From Antedon mediterranea (lineage: Eukaryota > Echinodermata > Crinoidea > Comatulida > Antedonidae): 64,000 bases of DNA. A model generated the notes under the pieces. It had not been told where the DNA came from. It ran no database searches and worked only from the letters and a program-made list of their open reading frames with translations. The position numbers and the translations under genes are program-made. Positions 35,874-49,071 of the stretch are shown piece after piece; position 1 is the stretch's first letter, and every line of letters starts with the position of its first letter. The stretch spans positions 21,431,001 through 21,495,000 of the forward strand of contig NC_092680.1 in the NCBI RefSeq assembly GCF_964355755.1, read 5' to 3'.

Positions 35874-38090
35874 ATTAATAAAACACATTTGTATTTAGCT
35901 TTATGAAAATCGACATAATTATTTAATACGTAAGATAGATATAACATCACTCTCGGTACGTGTTTACACAGTTTCTGAATTGGTTCGACAAATCAATGAT
36001 AGGCTACAGAACGCGATATTAAAGACGCGATGTTGCAAATACGTGTCGCACTGCTACTAACCAATCGCAGTGTGTAGTATCTGCTGTCGCTCTTTCTAAT
36101 AACAGTCCCTCAAACTTTGTAATAAATTGAGCTGTCTACATTGTCAACTTTGTGTTGTTTCATGTTTTCACAGATTATTCAAGAGAATTAACATTAACGA
36201 ACAGAATGTGTATAGGCGTACCCAATGCCTTGACACGCATTTAAAACGAAGACAAATATAAATAGGCCTACATTGCGCGCAAGCTCTACAAATATAGACA
36301 ACAACTTTACTATTTACAGTTTTTCCTAAATATTTTCTTGCTTTTCAACAACAATTCAAATCAAATTAGGCCTAAATAGCATTAGTTTGCTATTTTATTG
36401 AACATGTTATTAGCCTAAATATATTTCATTATCATTTCCTTTATCGGTTATGTCGACGTGATTTAAGTTCAAGAACAGTAAATTAGAAAAATGAAAACAT
36501 ATGTGGAAATCAGTATGATTGAAAATAGTACGAATTGTCTTTAACTGTACCCCATCGATGAATATGAAAAATCACGGTTGTCGTCGAAAGCACAACAACA
36601 CTGTTATACGATGCAAACAGAAAACCTTTGATTTATGTAAGCTGTTTGAAATAACGTTACACATCACTAGACACACGAGGGACTGTGTAATCATCAACAC
36701 GTGTATTCTACTCCTTGCCGCTTCCCTAGATTCCAAATTTCCAGTCGTGTTCTGTTCAAGATAATTTCTACAAATGTCTTTAGATTTATAAACCGAAATA
36801 CTTCCTCATATGATAACTTTCTTCCTAATTTTTGTTTTTTTGCTGATAATGTGAAAAGAAGAAAAAGAAGAAAAAAAGTATGCGTTCTAAAAGTATCACA
36901 GCATTCGTACATTTAAGTCTGCGTTTAATATAAATTTAAGGGGAAACATTGAGGGGAAATGCTTCACATTGCTGCAGTATTCCCGAGGCGAACCAATCTG
37001 ATGTACTTGCACATAATCGGTCTGGAGAGGTGAGTTTTATACGCGTATGTCTGTCGGTTTCAATTGCTTCTAGCCTTGTCTGTTTAATTTCTGGCAATGC
37101 ATTCAAAGCCTCTAGAGATCGGCGAGTCAGTATAGAGTATGGCTTGGTTCATGGGCGATTCACTACTCATAATTGAGACATTAAACACATCATTAAGGAA
37201 AACATCATCAATAGAACATTCCCACGAGACAAACCACAGTTTTGAATAGTACGCCAGAAAAACTATCAACAAACTTATCATCATGACGTCAGGAATACGC
37301 GTGCGTACAATAGCCATGTACACCGTAGCCAACCAAAACGTGATTAGTTCTGACGTCATATATGTTAAGAAGCTAAACTAAATTAGATGGCCTTGATAAC
37401 ACTAATACAAATTTAGTGTAGTAAAAAATTGACATCCTTTTGATTTTGAAAACGCATAAATAAGTGCTCGTAATTATTACGAATTTAAAATAAATCGTCG
37501 TAAATTGTTGGTTAATGGGGCAAGTTAAGGTTAGGAATTGGAAGGCAAAAGCATGAAAATAAGTCACACCGTCACATATACAAGTTGATGGATTGACCCC
37601 ATAGTGCTATAATTCCTGCAACCTGGTTTTGTGAACATTGGTACATGTTAATAGGAAATATAAGGTTTGCCGCAAAATAACACACGTTTACATGGCAGTT
37701 GTATTTGAAACTGAAAAACAAGAAAGAAACTGAAATTGTTTTAAAAAAAATAAAGATATATGCTGACGTTTGTTTTCGTTATATGTGAAGTATTGATTTC
37801 TCTACTTTCGATTTATTGTTTTTATTTTAGGACAATCTATAAAAATAATCTGGGATTATATCAATTATATCCATAGAATTACAGACGTATTCCCCTTGGA
37901 TTCAGATTTATGAAAGCTGACCATTTACTATAGCATACGACTGTACTATAATATAAAGCAAATATTTAGACCTTAGTTGGGGCGGCGTGTTCTCATACTT
38001 TTAGAAAAAAAAACTCTACGTACGGCTACCTTTGTGGCGGAGCGCAGCTTTACTTGCGCACAATTATGGTGCACGCAGTATGTCTGCAGT
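35874..38090. other. Non-coding stretch
   Basis: No supported gene. GAGCTGTCTACATTGTCAAC at about 36129-36148 resembles a decayed family A terminus. A purine-rich tract (GAAAAGAAGAAAAAGAAGAA) lies at about 36854-36880. Frames at 36519-37359 on both strands overlap one another and have no recognisable domain; the minus-strand 91-codon frame (37084-37359) is only hydrophobic. Confidence 0.65.
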
Positions 38091-38128
38091 ATAAAGCTCT
38101 GTCTACACTATCAAACTAGTTTGACAAA
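38091..38128. mobile_element. MITE family A, single terminus
   Basis: TAAAGCTCTGTCTACACTAT then CAAACTAGTTTGACAAA matches the family A left end, with a TA before it. The rest of the element is absent. Confidence 0.65.
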
Positions 38129-39884
38129 CGTAAGTTTCCATCTTGTGATAAATATATATTCATTCCTATTGAATGTTATAATATACTACCGGTACCGTAC
38201 GGGTACCGGGTCAATTCTGTGGTAGCTCGGTCTACCAAAAACCATACCGTTAATCCCAAATAGTCCTGATCATGTATGTATATGTTCCTTATATCTTTCA
38301 AATTCTTGAGCTGTTATTTTATTATTTATATCAAAAGGTGGGCATATCAGACACAACACTAACTTGTAACATTTGGTCGTCATTAATGTTTTAAAAAAAA
38401 TTAAAAGCCCCACCCCAGCGTTTAGAAAACCAAGTCCCACATGTATGTTTTGGCGCGTTTCGTTAGCAGACGAAATATGACTTCACACGATCGAGGGCGC
38501 ACATTAAGCCCCTTGCGAGGCCTGTAGTCTCCAATCTGGCGACAACACCTGCCTGCGAGGTGTTGTGTCTTTGATAACTGTACAATTTTAGCCTGTAATT
38601 GTTACAATTGCAAAGCAAATTGTGGGTTCACGTGAGTCGTCCTACTTTAAGGACAGGTACGCTAGTACCGAGACAGTCAATGACTTGCCCTTTTCTCATC
38701 TAAACATATACCTGTTTAAAAATACTCATTTTGTCACGTTCATTGTGCCCGTATTTCCATATCTAAGTCACAAATGTATCGATTTTTAAGCAAAATCATC
38801 GTGTTACCAATGGTTAACGTCCCGAGACATGTCGAAGGTCGACAATGGGGACAGTGGAAACGCGTGCAGGACAAACTAAACGTCCTCCTAGGACGACGCG
38901 TCGTATGGACGGTAACGCACGCACATAATAAGACGTACGTATCGTAGCATTTCTGCACGGTTTCTAAGTAAGATGACAAATATAGACCTTCAATTTAATA
39001 AACAAAATGTGGTCTGTTGAAATATTTGTTAAGTGACTCATTCGTGCATTTAAATTTGAAAAACACAAACGAACATCTTGTATATAATTCAGTATTAAAA
39101 TGCAAATCCCGTATTCTATCAACAAGGGTAACACGAACGAATAGTGTTGATAATTAGTATTAACTGCGAGGATAACTTGGGAAGTGTCAGCTGAGCTCTA
39201 ATGCTAGACGATCGCTCTAGAGGACGACGAACCATGGCGCATCCCCAGAGTGCTTGTGTAATTAGTCTATTACTTTAGGGAATCCTAACAGAAATAATCA
39301 CAATTCTATTACAATACTGCGTCGTAAGAATTGCTCATTCTGATACAAAACTAGATTTTTGTTTTTCATTTGTGGGAAAAAACGAAGCAAGCAAGCGATA
39401 GTGAAAGACATGAATTATTCGTTGCTTTAAAGGCTGAGTCACGAAAAATATGAAACAAGTCAGAGATTGATAATTGAAACCGTGTGAATTGGCGGTGGGT
39501 GCAAGATTGGCAAATATCAATGTAGCGATCATTTAGTTATTATTACTTGCAGTCCCCCCTTATTCATGGGCTTATAGGATTGACCTGTGGGTTTAGCTTT
39601 GAGTGACGTGAAGGATTACAGTTAAATATATTATGCTATATTGAATATATAACCTGTAAATGTCAACAAGACGTGTTACATAATTATATAGTAAAAATTA
39701 TGTATTATAACTAAAATGTATACTTACAGTGTATTGAGTATATTATCATTTCTTGTACAGATGCGCGCGCGCGTCTCCAGAACTTTGTGATACGCGATGG
39801 AATGTCCCGTATATATAGGCTAAAGGCAATTGTATTTATTTTCGGCAATTCTTATGCCTATCTCTGATACTACAAACAAATCTG
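38129..39884. other. Non-coding stretch with one strong hairpin
   Basis: No supported gene. A 9-bp perfect stem ACAACACCT/AGGTGTTGT with a 7-nt loop lies at 38542-38566. Open frames of 65-79 codons (38740-38979, 39335-39532) have no recognisable domain. Confidence 0.65.
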
Positions 39885-39887
39885 TAA

Positions 39888-40562
39888 AATATGAAATATG
39901 ATACAAATGATATTGTTTACAATGCTAAGAAATCATCTTGTATGATAATATGTCCTAAGTCACGGAGGATTCAATTGAAACCTATTATTACCATTAATGG
40001 CAAAAGCTTAGAATATGTGGACTCAACCACATATCTTGATCATGTTATATCCTTGGATTTATGTGATGAGTTTGATATAAAGCGGCAATACAGATCTTTG
40101 TGTATCCGAGCCAACTCCTTGGTCAGAAAATTTAGTATGTGTTCTATCAATGTAAAATGTGTTTTATTTAGAACATATTGTGTAAATATGTATTGTGCTA
40201 CATTATGGTGCAACTATAATCAAGGTACCTTGCGATCTCTCCAGGTATGCTACAATAATGGGTTAAGAATGTTGTTGCAAAGGCCTCGACATTGCAGTGC
40301 CAGCCTCATGTTTACGGAATGTAGAATTCCCTCTTTTTATAAATTGTTAAGAATATCAATATATGGCCTGATGTGTAGACTAAATGCAAGCAAAAATATT
40401 TTAATGTCAACGATTATAAGCAATGTCTTAGTTAAGTCGAAGATGCTCTCCAGGTGGAATGCCATCCTGAGATGAGTAGTAGTAATTTTGTTTATTTTAT
40501 TTATTTCATTTATATTTACTTTCTATGGACCAGAGTTTCCGAAATAAAAGATTGAATGAATA
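39888..40562 (+). pseudogene. 5'-truncated non-LTR retrotransposon (jockey/CR1-like RT C-terminus)
   Basis: The open frame 39891-40475 gives 194 residues with an intact natural C-terminus. Recognisable blocks of the reverse-transcriptase thumb and connection region of jockey/CR1-type LINEs are YNAKKSSCMI (10-19), then TYLDHVIS (47-54; the family usually has G where D50 is), RQYRSLCIRANSLVRKFS (65-82), FRTYCVNMYCATLW (93-106) and YNNGLRMLL (121-129). The catalytic YADD-bearing palm, the endonuclease and ORF1 are absent. An in-frame stop lies just upstream (39885-39887) and the sequence beyond is non-coding, so this is a dead-on-arrival 5' truncation. The 3' UTR ends in AATAAAAGATTGAATGAATA, a short-repeat tail typical of the group. 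There is no frameshift within the remaining frame, so the copy is fairly young. Confidence 0.85.
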
Positions 40563-42116
40563 GGATAATGGTGTTTTACTCAAGGGATTGTATTGAATCT
40601 AAAAAAAAACTAAATGTAGGCCTAAACATAATTTATTAATTGTAGCTACTGAATTCTAGTGAAATATTAACGTGATTTGTAACGAATTAGTTACAAATCA
40701 GACTGCGATACTTAGAAGGAGCCCTGCACGTCGATTACGTGGGAATATGTAATCGTTTGATTATACTTGATATTATAACCTGGCGGTTAGCGACCATCTA
40801 AACAATCCCACCAGGGGACTTATACAGTTCCTGAGAAAATGTAACCCGGCAATTTATAATAATAATAAAATAAATTAGTAAAGTATACTTTTATAGAAAC
40901 TAAAAGGAAATCTTTTAATCTGTTCCTGAGTAATTATTTAAGAAAACAGGTTTTCTATAAACTTAACAAATAAAATAGCTGGGTATTTGTTATTTATCTT
41001 CCAGTTGATAAAGTATATAGTTACAATTAGCAGGCTTGGGTTGGCTTAGTCGTGGGAAGGCGGCCTAAAGCTCCTACCTCTTGAAAGGGTTTAATCGGGG
41101 CTAACTCTCCTCGATTGTTAATGGTATTCAATCGGAGAATAACTTTAATTTAATTGAACACGAACAATACTTTTGTAGAGAAATTAGCCCTAATTACCTT
41201 CAGCTTAGAAAACATATCACCCCCGAATTCGGGTCACTTTGGCTGTAATTGTCACATTTTATTTTGTTATTTTATGTTTCTTTTTGAGAGGTTTTAAAAA
41301 TAATATGCCCACAGTAACTTTTGTATCTAATCTCGTGTTTGTAAAACCACCCCTTAGGCAAATGGTACTATGCTTTCAAAAAGTACAAATAAAAAGTATT
41401 CGCAATACTGTTTCTATAACAAACTAAATTGGAATTATTTCAGCTATTATATAACTTGTTGGATACAGTTCACACTATGTTAGATACGCCTAACACATTA
41501 TAAAACATCAACAAATAAAGTGGCACAAACTATTATAGAAATCATTCATAAATGAGTCCAAATTCGCTGACTAATTTACCAAACCATAACACAATTTTAA
41601 AATATCCTTCTAAACACCTTGGAAATCCGTAAATTTAAAAAGAAAATCTTAATAGCATTTGTCATGAAGTTTTCAATCGGATGTGTCAGTAGTTTCATTA
41701 TACGGTTACAACATTATTAAGGACTCCTTGTTAACAATACTGACATAAAAACACACTTTTATTGAAAACATCCGATTGTAGTACTTCCAGTAAACTACAC
41801 CACTTAACTGCATGATTAAAGATGACGGATTGAATCTTGTTTCGACACGATTCTAAGAATACACGCAAGACTTGCTTAATATTCTTCTTAATTTAACAAA
41901 TAAAATCTGCAGGTCATGGTGTTGGGTGCTGAGACAAGTAATTAGAAGTGGTTCAGACGGTAAAAATAATTGTTAGAATGTCCTTTTAAAGGGATGACCC
42001 GTTTCCAATGGTCAAAGCTGCATGTCCAATGGTCTGGTGAATCAGAGTGGTGGTAAAAACCTCATTCACCGTATTTTGTAGAAACCTGCGTGTTTGTAGG
42101 GGTGGTTGGAGGGACA
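40563..42116. other. AT-rich non-coding stretch
   Basis: No supported gene. TGGCTTAGTCGTGG at about 41041 resembles a tRNA A box, with a poor B-box candidate (GGTTTAATCGGG) about 47 bp on. It may be a decayed SINE head, but the evidence is weak. Confidence 0.6.
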
Positions 42117-42297
42117 AACATGTGTCGTTATAAGCGTACGTGAATATGGGATATACCGTTTAACATGTGTCGTTATAAGCGTACGTGAATATGGGATATA
42201 CCGTTTAACATGTGTCGTTATACGCGTACGTGAATATGGGATATACCGTTTAACATGTGTCGTTATAAGCGTACGTGAATATGGGATATACCGTTTA
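42117..42297. repeat. 45-bp tandem array, 4 copies
   Basis: The unit contains ACATGTGTCGTTATAAGCGT, then ACGTGAATATGGGATATACC. Only one base differs among the units (AAGCG to ACGCG in the third). A frame 42106-42309 reads four copies of a 15-residue block (TCVVISVREYGIYRL). The period divisible by three explains it, and nothing else suggests a gene. Confidence 0.97.
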
Positions 42298-45200
42298 CAC
42301 TGTATATGAATATTTTTGTTAGCGCCTACCGTATGTTACTTATGATCATTAAGGTCTAAGATGGAAATCGCCCAGATGAAGGCCAGCAGAGGTGGCTCCA
42401 CCTATAACGAGATATGCAAGTAAAATAAGATGGCGCAAGATATAAGATACTTATAAGATAATTAGTGACTCACATGAAGTAAAAATTGCTTGTTTTTAAC
42501 AGAGAAGTTCGTATATCACTTTATTGTAGCCGCCTCAACGCTTTCTCTAAATTTCCGTTTTTTCATTCATACCCATGAAAAGCATAGCCTATAGTGGGGT
42601 GATTGTACTGTTTTTTAGTCTATTTTTTTAAATTTTAATAACGCCTATACATTTGTATGGGTATAAGATATTAGTAGGTTCAACTAGTCTTTTATTTAAA
42701 CCACAACAAAGTAATTGAGAAAACAAAGTGATGTGGGCCTAATTGTTCTAAATCAGTGTAGGCCTATATGTGCTACAATCAATCATGAAACTGTTTTGAT
42801 CATTGAATACCACTCGAGTTAGCAAGAAACCATGGTAACTACATAGTTACACTATGAACGTCTATGCATAGCAACAGATTGTTCACATTGAACGTCTATG
42901 CATAGCAACAGATTGTTCACATTGAACGTCTATGCATAGCAACAGATTGTTCACATTGAGGTGGTGTACTGTTAAAGGGATTAAAGGGATTAGTAATTAT
43001 TACTCATGCATTTATCTGTTTCATTTATTGCTTAATCCAGCCTAACTATAATATTATAGCTTAATCCAGAACCTATACGTATTAGTCAAGTGCATGATTC
43101 TACAAGGTTTCATACAGGCACGTACAACAGTAACATTATGCGTCACATATTGATATTGTCTGACTAATTACTGACTAGACTGACAGACAGACTGACGTGT
43201 TAGTGACTTATTGTTTACGTGTACTAAACTAATACGATGCCGTAATGAAGAAGATCTGGATCAAGGCATGAGACTTTACTTGCTTAATTAAAGCCGTTCC
43301 GCCGAATAGTCTTCTGACTTTTCCGTCTCGGTCGCTCTGCTAGTTCTTTTCCTGTAGGTCCATGCAGTTCTCCAAGTGTCCATTTAATAGGTGTCCATTT
43401 AATAGAGGTGTCCCCTGAATAGGTGTGTTCAAATGAGGGGTTCTATCTATACCTTTACATTAATGTATTATGACACTACTGCCAAATATCCTTTGACATC
43501 ATACTATGTTAATTCACGCGTATTAAATGACGTAATACATCTGTATCACTGATGATAATTAGCATGGACAGGTTTCTCCGTACACTAACTATACTATTTC
43601 AAGTAAGCAATATACAGAAAAACTGAGGATATTCAACCTTTTCACTAAACATTTTCTAAGAATATTCAAATCTGACTTAAAATAAAGTAGGAATAGTCAA
43701 GTACTTGACATAAAAACGATACTTACTTAGCAGAATCAGAGATTCGAACTGCAGAATTTCTCCAATTTTGACGAAAAGAAGATTAAATTGTATACGTTTT
43801 ACTTTTAGTTGATGTTATTTGTTTTAAAAGACTTCATGAAAGCCATATACTGGTATTTTAACCAGGTAGCTTATTGTATACAACGTTGAAGTTGCTGCTA
43901 TATACTTTAGTGAAGAGAGAGAAAATAATAAAATATAGGCCTAGGCCACATACACCAGGAAGTAAGCTAACATATTTAACACTAAATATATTGAATCCAA
44001 TTAAATATCGAATTCTATAACTATCTAAAAAATTCATTTCTACAAAAGTTCAATAACCCTCATACGCTGAACTTACGACACTCTTCGATTACGGAAGTAT
44101 TTTAATTGTCGTTAAGTTAAGTGGAGGAGTAGGCGGAACCTCGTTATTATCACCATTACCGAATCATTACGAACACTTACGAATCGCTGTGTTCGGAATA
44201 TCAAAGCTAATCTACCTGTGAGACTGTCTGGAGTATTCGCCTACAGTTTTCCGAATACTTGAAGGTCAAATGACGTAATATAAGTATCGATGTTATCACC
44301 TGTAAAGATGAGATTCACAGGTGGGATATTCTTTCTAAAAATGTTCAAAATGACGTTTACTATCCTCCACGGTATGCATGGTAGCATGTTGGTGTACTTA
44401 CATTGCATAACACAAAACCAGCATTACAAATGGAGGAATTATTTAGAATAAATAATAATTCCTCCGTGTAATATAAGTGTTTACTATTAGTGTACTACGT
44501 CCTTGACATAAAAAAAACATAATCGTTAATGTGGTAACATTAAGGTCATAAGAATCGAAACACGTCGCGTTAGGCCTACTGTGCCTAGCAAGAAATGTAC
44601 GCCTACTATATAGCAAAAATAGTTAATCTTAAGGGAGCGTTTGTGACGTTTAATGTAACAAGTAATGGATGTTATCATTTATGGTTCAACGCCAATATTT
44701 ATTTTGGCAAACAACTGCTCAATAGTGTCAACACCTGTACAGAAAAAAAGTGGATAAACTAGAGACAAGTGTGGGCCTGCAGCTCTATAATAAAAACATG
44801 ATCTGATTTATTATCAGTATAAGAAGAACATGAAATGTATCTGTATAAACAAATGTGACTCCAATGTCATCAAAATAGTTACACCATAAGTCTTGGCAAG
44901 AGTGTATATGCCTGAGTTTACGTAATCCGTCGCTAATATGAACATTTGAACAGTTATGTTAAATAAAGGGCACGAATCCGACGTTTGTTACGTCGTATTT
45001 TGTAATATTTATCGTAGTTTGACATACGTTAGCTTACAGTTTAGTATCATCAAATCTATAAAAATCCCTTGAATTTCAATAACCGGCACTAAGGGTATGT
45101 TCAGACAACTAAAAGTCAAATATATATATAACCTTCTAACTCCAAACTATCTCTAAACATAAACCGAAAATAGGCAGCCCAACCCATAGACAGACATGCT

Positions 45201-45345
45201 GGCCATAAACTTGTTTATGAAGAGTTACGAGCGTTACGTAAGTGCTATCGTCTGCCAACATTTTACCACACATCGTTTTCAAACATTGTGTGACATCTTG
45301 GAAATATTAATAATATTTTGAATGCATTCTGTCAACAACGAATTG
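42298..45345. other. AT-rich non-coding stretch
   Basis: No open frame worth noting over 3 kb. A 34-bp array at 42.86 kb is listed separately. GTGTCCATTTAATAG is duplicated at about 43376-43405. A B-box-like TTCGAACTGC on the minus strand near 43750 has no partner A box. Confidence 0.7.
42857..42958. repeat. 34-bp tandem array, 3 copies
   Basis: Three perfect copies of AACGTCTATGCATAGCAACA followed by GATTGTTCACATTG. Confidence 0.97.
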
Positions 45346-45445
45346 GTGGGTGATGGTATTCTGACAGTGTTTATAATGCGTATTCAGTCAGCAACACTGG
45401 GTGATGGTATTCTGACATATCAGTGTTTACAATGCGTACGATATC
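45346..45445. repeat. Imperfect duplication, about 55 bp
   Basis: GGGTGATGGTATTCTGACA ... CAGTGTTTATAATGCGTA occurs twice with small indels. It lies inside a 76-codon frame (45322-45552), which is therefore probably not a gene. Confidence 0.8.
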
Positions 45446-46204
45446 TGTATTTAGGTTATCTCTGGCCCAATTCAATGATAATGCTGTCAAATAAGATGAA
45501 CCGACACACATCGCCCTGTGTTCTGTCTGTAACAACATATCAACTTACATAAATGCGTCACATACGTGAAATGTATCTGGCGCAACGGGTGAAGTATCGG
45601 TATTGCGCGTGCCGCCCGGACACAACAGTAAAGCTTGGTTCCCAAATTTCTATCCCAGTCAGAAATCAACCTCTCCCCTACACATTACTCGTTGCACTAA
45701 ATAATATATTTATACACACAATACGAAAATGATTTCCACAAACAGTGGTACTCAGATAACGTTCCAATTTCAAGGCCTACTTCACGCCGGGTTCTCAGTT
45801 CGTCCGCAATGCCATCAACCCCATTTTCGCCTCTCGAGACCATTGGCAAGATATTATAATTTTAATATATGTTTTTCACATGTTTATACAATTGTAAGTC
45901 GGTCATTTTACATAATATCAACATAAGTTGTTTTTTTTAATGTGGGTCATCTTTAATTCTCTTTTTAACAACCAATAAACATGTTTACAAACAAGTTATG
46001 ATTCAGGTGACGCTGTTGCCTTCTAACATGACGGTCACTTCAGTTTTGCCGGGTTTTATAGTATAGGCCTAAATGTGTGGATGAATAAGATTTGATGAGT
46101 CACAATTGACCAACAAATGACTGCCAGCATTTACTCTAAACAACAGAATGCATCCTTCTGCTTTGGGTCGAGAGTAGTTTTTTTTTTTGTGATTGGTAAT
46201 TTCA

Positions 46205-46376
46205 ATTGGGTTTCACTGGAGGAGAGGGAGGGGGTCAACATCATTAATTGGGTTTCACTGGAGGAGAGGAAGGGGGGTCAACATCATTAATTGGGTTTCA
46301 CTGGAGGAGAGGGAGGGGGTCAACATCATTAATTGGGTTTCACTGGAGGAGAGGAAGGGGGTCAACATCATTAATT
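46205..46376. repeat. 42-43-bp tandem array, 4 copies
   Basis: The unit is ATTGGGTTTCACTGGAGGAG, then AGGGAGGGGGTCAACATCATTA. G-run length varies by one between units. The purine-rich core produces the two overlapping open frames (46193-46378, 46248-46457), which are artefacts. Confidence 0.96.
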
Positions 46377-46570
46377 GATTTTAATGAGGGATCGAGGAGG
46401 GATTGCTTTAGAGGTATGATGAGCGAAGGTTGCCTGAATCGGTTCATTTTTTTTTAATACCAACGTTCACTTTTCGACCATTATTCATAATTTTGATAGG
46501 CCTATCATTTTATTTTAGTTTCTATTAAAAACTCCGAGTTTATTAGCTCAAAGTTTCGTTTTGGGACTGT

Positions 46571-46660
46571 ATATACGAAGGATACGGTAATCCATACAGC
46601 GTATACGAAGGATACGGTAATCCATACAGCGTATACGAAGGATACGGTAATCCATACAGC
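46571..46660. repeat. 30-bp tandem array, 3 copies
   Basis: The unit GTATACGAAGGATACGGTAA followed by TCCATACAGC occurs three times. The first copy begins ATATACGAAG. Confidence 0.97.
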
Positions 46661-47570
46661 GTAAGCATACCAGTATAATTAACTTATATTGGGACTCGAC
46701 TCTTCTGGTCAATTTGTCATTTTCCATGGTCCCGAAACAACTATACAGTACACCATATAAAATATTAATGCGTTTTCGTATAGATTAATATTCAGTCAAC
46801 CTTGAACCAGATGTATCAAACACTAAAACTACCGGTACAATTGATACACTGATCAACGCACTTACGATAAATGGAGACAAGTCAATATTTATTTAATAAC
46901 TGATGACATTATATGCGGTATAGTAATCTAGTTGCGATGATGGCACTTGGCCGGCAATGTATTTAGGCAGCAGCTGTAATCCATCTTTTACTCACAACTA
47001 CTACACCTAAATGTTATGACATACACTTCTTAGAATTTAACACACAGAACATATTAATGTTTGCGGAAGTACCCACGCGTATAAATTTGTATTAAACCGA
47101 CATTAATGGCCTTTGATCGACCTCCTCTTCTGGTATACGTAACATAGTTCTTCCATGACATGTTAGCCCTTTTTTCACGCGTATGCTAACGTAATGCGTC
47201 GGGTTGCCATTTAACGCGCAACGGATGCTCTCCGAACTAATGTCGTACGTTATTGCGTTCTGCTAGATTATCTAGATTATGTGCATGGGCACATTGTTTT
47301 ATACGTTTGTTAACTGATGTAGCTATCTTTTCTACAGTCCTCCATTTAGCGGCATTCCCATTCTGACAAATTGCGAACTCGTAATTCGTAATGTCTGCGA
47401 CGTGAGGTGTCGCATGTCGCGTGTGGGTATCTATTTGATTGATGACTCACCTTGCCTGCTGTAATCGTAGTTGTTGAATCTTCCGCTCAGATGAAATATA
47501 GTTCATTGACCTAGTAACTATGTGGCCAGTGTTAATTTGTATTTCTACAGAATATGTGAAGGAAAGAGTA
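46661..47570. other. Non-coding stretch
   Basis: I see no gene, repeat or other feature here. Confidence 0.7.
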
Positions 47571-47735
47571 AAGCCTTGTCTACACTATCAAACTTTATGT
47601 GTCAAAAAAGTTTGATGTGCCTATATATGGTATAGTGCTATGCTTAAATATGGTAGTGATATGACATCATCATTTCCATATATGGGCACATCACATTTTT
47701 TTGACATATAAAGTTTGATAGTGTAGACAAAGCTT
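47571..47735. mobile_element. MITE family A, complete copy (165 bp)
   Basis: The left end AAGCCTTGTCTACACTATCA and following AACTTTATGTGTCAAAAAA pair with the right end TTTTTTGACATATAAAGTTT, then GATAGTGTAGACAAAGCTT. The arms are about 38 bp. Inside, TATATGGTATAGTGC and CATTTCCATATATGGGCACA form further inverted segments. There is no coding capacity. The left flank is TA and the right flank A-rich. The type and size fit a non-autonomous DNA transposon. Confidence 0.85.
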
Positions 47736-49069
47736 AATAAATATTATTATTTACATGAGGCTTATTGCATGTAGTTGCTTGTTATCCCATTCACAAATAC
47801 GACACAGAACCAGAAATACTGTAACACCAATTCCACTTCCACTGTATAAGTATAGAAATATATTCTTTCGTCATTTTTTGTATTCGTTATTATGCTCAAC
47901 TTTACATGTTTCTGTTAAATAAATATAGGCCCTATCAACAGCCGTTCAGGGACGGTGCATCCTTGTAATGCGTAGTATTTCGAATCCCGCCAAATTTAAG
48001 AATTTATCACCAAACTTACAACTATAGATTTAAATCTGAGCAAAGGAAGGGCCAGCATTTTTGTGACACAAGCCTCAACGGTAGCGTTATTATGAAATTA
48101 AACGTTTTATAATTTCTCTCAACCACACCCATTCATCACCAACATCCTCTATGCCTGTCAAAGTCGGTAAGACAGGCTCAGTCACCAGCAGTGCATTGAA
48201 CTCTGAATGTAGAAAGAGCATGTTTAGCATGGATAGGTTAGTTTCTCCATGGTTTGAGGAGCATGGTTTGAGGAGCATGGATTTAGGTGTGTCACCTTTA
48301 AAATTAACAGAGTCTCCAAGAACGTAAAGAGGGTGGGAACAGATGAAAGAGTTAAAAACAAGGGGACTTGAAGTCCAGCAGCGTACTTAAAAACTCATTT
48401 CTTCCCGTCACCTCTTCATGTTCAAACCCACCAACGTACAACCATGAAGGAACCTCCAATGGTACAAAAATCTGTTTATTTACACGATATTCAATTTTGA
48501 TTACCACCAGACTAACCGACCAACTGACCTACAGACCGGCTGACCACTTGACCGACATGAGTTATGTTATACCTGTATTTGTATTATTACAATCTGATGA
48601 ACAGTTGTAATACATATAACGTGTTTAATCAGATAAACCGAAATAGTTTCAATGTCGATGTATTTTTTTCATTAGATTATTTTTGCTGATAATAAGTTGT
48701 TTACAACCTTCAAATGCATACAACTATAAGAAGTAACCACAGAGATACACTTATACTTTAATTTCTATAGAATAGCAAGTATTATGAACTTTACATATCC
48801 TATTATAAAGGAAGTTATATTTGTTCTTGGCTCTAAGTATTGTATTGTCTAAACGTCCGTTGTGATAGATCGGTTGAATAGAACCATGGGGCTAATAGAC
48901 AGTTTAACCTGTTTAAAGGTGTCCGTGACTCACCTGTACCCATCTGGTATATCATTTGTGGTTTGTTACGTATTTATATATAAACTATTGTTACATTTCC
49001 TGACTGTATCAAGAGTGGGCGTGGCAGTTGTTTAACATGATTTTTACGATTATTTATTATTTTGATGTG
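47736..49069. other. Non-coding stretch
   Basis: A degenerate tRNA-like patch at about 47950-47985 (TTTCGAATCCCGCC is B-box-like) may be an old SINE head. A 16-bp duplication GAGCATGGTTTGAG lies near 48250-48280, and GACC-rich simple sequence at 48510-48557. Frames 48090-48278 and 48368-48610 have no recognisable domain. Confidence 0.6.
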
Positions 49070-49071
49070 AC

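Noticed and set aside
37084-37359. 91-codon hydrophobic minus-strand frame
   Set aside because: AT-rich sequence often gives hydrophobic frames. It overlaps an equally long plus-strand frame and has no family motif.
43728-43762. Minus-strand tRNA-like B box (GCAGTTCGAATCTC)
   Set aside because: An isolated match with no A box or body. Too short to support.
46193-46457. Gly/Arg/Glu-rich frames
   Set aside because: Produced by the purine-rich 42-bp tandem repeat.
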